A stretch of 64,000 nt of DNA from an uncultured Flavihumibacter sp. (lineage in GTDB: Bacteria; Bacteroidota; Bacteroidia; Chitinophagales; Chitinophagaceae), in contig CABHOY010000049.1 in assembly GCA_902168105.1 (NCBI GenBank), positions 62,001 to 126,000 on the forward strand. The letters run 5' to 3'. Below are positions 63,286 to 64,000 of this stretch, one piece after another (position 1 is the first letter of the stretch; each line of letters begins with the position of its first letter). The notes beneath the pieces were generated by a model, which had not been told where the DNA came from, did not search any database, and saw only the letters and a program-made list of their open reading frames with translations. Position numbers and translations under genes: made by a program.

Positions 63286-63861
63286 TTAACGGCCGTTATA
63301 AAGCCGGCTTAATGTCTCTCTGGTAATGCCCAGGTAAGCGGCTATCAGGTGTTTCGGGACCAGGTTGTATAGTTCGGGGTAAAGGGTCAACAGCTCTTCA
63401 TAGCGCTTTTTTGCATCATTGTTCATAAGAGAAAGGAGCCTTTTCTGTGAAGCTACATACCCCCTGTTTGTTCGCCAGCGAAAGAAGTGTTCTACCTGGT
63501 GTATCTCGGCACAGAGTTTTTCGCGGTCGGCATTGCTGAGGCAAAGCACTTCCGCGTCAGTGATACAATCAACGTTAATCGTTGCCCTGGAGTGGCTATA
63601 AAGCGCATTGTAGTCAGATGTCCACCACGTCGGCATAGCAAACTGAAGGATGTACATCTTAATGTCGTCATTGATAAAAAATGCTTTCAGGCAGCCTGAA
63701 AGCACAAAGTATTCGCATTCTACTTCATTACCTTCGCTAATAATTGTTTGACCTTTTTTAAAGGATTGCTGGCTGAAATGGGAGAAAAAATAATCAAACT
63801 GTTCGTCGGTTAGCGACGCTGATTTGAGAACATGCTGTTTTAATAATTCCCTTGCATTCAT
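63286..63861 (-). CDS. Crp/Fnr-family transcriptional regulator
   Basis: The 191-aa product has a cyclic-nucleotide-binding-like barrel (FKKGQTIISEGNEVECEYFVLSGCLKAFF), a dimer helix and a C-terminal helix-turn-helix (HLIAAYLGITRETLSRLY) that keeps the recognition-helix pattern R-E-T-x-S-R of CRP proteins. No Fe-S cysteine set is seen at the N-terminus. Bacteroidota members of this length usually control neighbouring genes. It is followed 119 bp later by the YceI operon, with two CRP-type palindromes in between, which suggests it regulates that operon. Confidence 0.9.
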   Translation of the reverse strand: MNARELLKQHVLKSASLTDEQFDYFFSHFSQQSFKKGQTIISEGNEVECEYFVLSGCLKAFFINDDIKMYILQFAMPTWWTSDYNALYSHSRATINVDCITDAEVLCLSNADREKLCAEIHQVEHFFRWRTNRGYVASQKRLLSLMNNDAKKRYEELLTLYPELYNLVPKHLIAAYLGITRETLSRLYNGR

Positions 63862-63872
63862 TTTTTAAAGGT

Positions 63873-64000
63873 ATGAAACTCATTGAAAATCTGGCCAAAT
63901 TGCATATTAAGTCCCCGATTTTCTTTTATAATTGTTTGATTTTAAAGATATTATTGTTGTCTGTGCCATTGATCATGCTTTTTTTCCTTTCAACCGCTTA
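63873..64000 (+). CDS. Divergent incomplete ORF with hydrophobic N-terminus
   Basis: An ATG at 63873 opens a frame that runs past the window end (42 codons). Residues about 22-40 are hydrophobic (LILKILLLSVPLIMLFFL), like a signal peptide or membrane anchor. The ATG is only 11 bases from the divergent Crp/Fnr start, tight for two promoters, so the true start may be a later codon such as ATG 63978. Function cannot be told from this piece. Confidence 0.4.
   Translation, partial: MKLIENLAKLHIKSPIFFYNCLILKILLLSVPLIMLFFLSTA

Overview
The window reads as chromosomal DNA of a chitin-degrading Bacteroidota, most likely Chitinophaga or a close relative. The support is a modular GH18 chitinase with a type IX secretion C-terminus, TAnnTTTG-type promoter boxes, little sign of Shine-Dalgarno sequences, and family content typical of Chitinophagaceae (LytS/LytTR pair, DUF898 protein, ABC permease fused to an M1 peptidase, CehA/McbA hydrolase). 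No tRNA, rRNA, CRISPR array, transposase or integrase was found.

Positions 1-36113 are one co-directional extracellular contractile injection system (eCIS, phage-tail-like, Afp/PVC/MAC-related) locus, entered part-way through. In order it holds the 3' end of an upstream gene, two gp19-type tube proteins, a DUF5908 protein, a LysM (Afp7-like) protein, a VgrG/gp5-gp27-like spike, a PAAR tip, a gp25 wedge, a baseplate J protein (1335 aa), an S74-type fibre, a giant 2414-aa baseplate protein with a long repeat region, a 1073-aa unknown, the tape measure protein, then a cargo block, and finally the AAA+ ATPase. Sheath and terminator (cap) genes are not seen and probably lie upstream. Several starts overlap the preceding stop (TAATG, TGATG), so the structural part is probably an operon.

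The cargo block (22629-34664) is the most unusual part. It has three eCIS-core (DUF4157, HELTH) proteins. Two are mosaic paralogues of about 1320 aa: their cores share a 1,496-bp tract with no nucleotide difference, while the last ~300 residues are unrelated, one tip looking like an HNH nuclease. Each is followed at once by a different non-paralogous gene (214-aa unknown; WD40 protein). A lone ParA-type ATPase sits between them. This looks like a polymorphic effector cassette with exchangeable tips.

Positions 36242-54233 are mixed housekeeping and accessory genes: M81-type peptidase; a small unknown; an ABC exporter whose permease is fused to an M1 peptidase, divergent from a LytS/LytTR two-component pair; NUDIX; aldo/keto reductase; two SDRs; metallophosphoesterase; two alpha/beta hydrolases; a DUF898 membrane protein; an M48 peptidase broken by a one-base frameshift in an A6 tract; and a tiny His-rich lipoprotein. 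A second probable frameshifted gene lies at 47422-47816.

Positions 54523-64000 hold a secreted PHP-type hydrolase, the secreted chitinase, an acyltransferase, and a compact minus-strand operon (YceI, tautomerase, SDR, NTF2-like protein, nitronate monooxygenase) that follows a Crp/Fnr regulator gene. Two CRP-type palindromes, one a perfect TGTGA-N6-TCACA, lie directly upstream of that operon. A divergent incomplete ORF ends the window.
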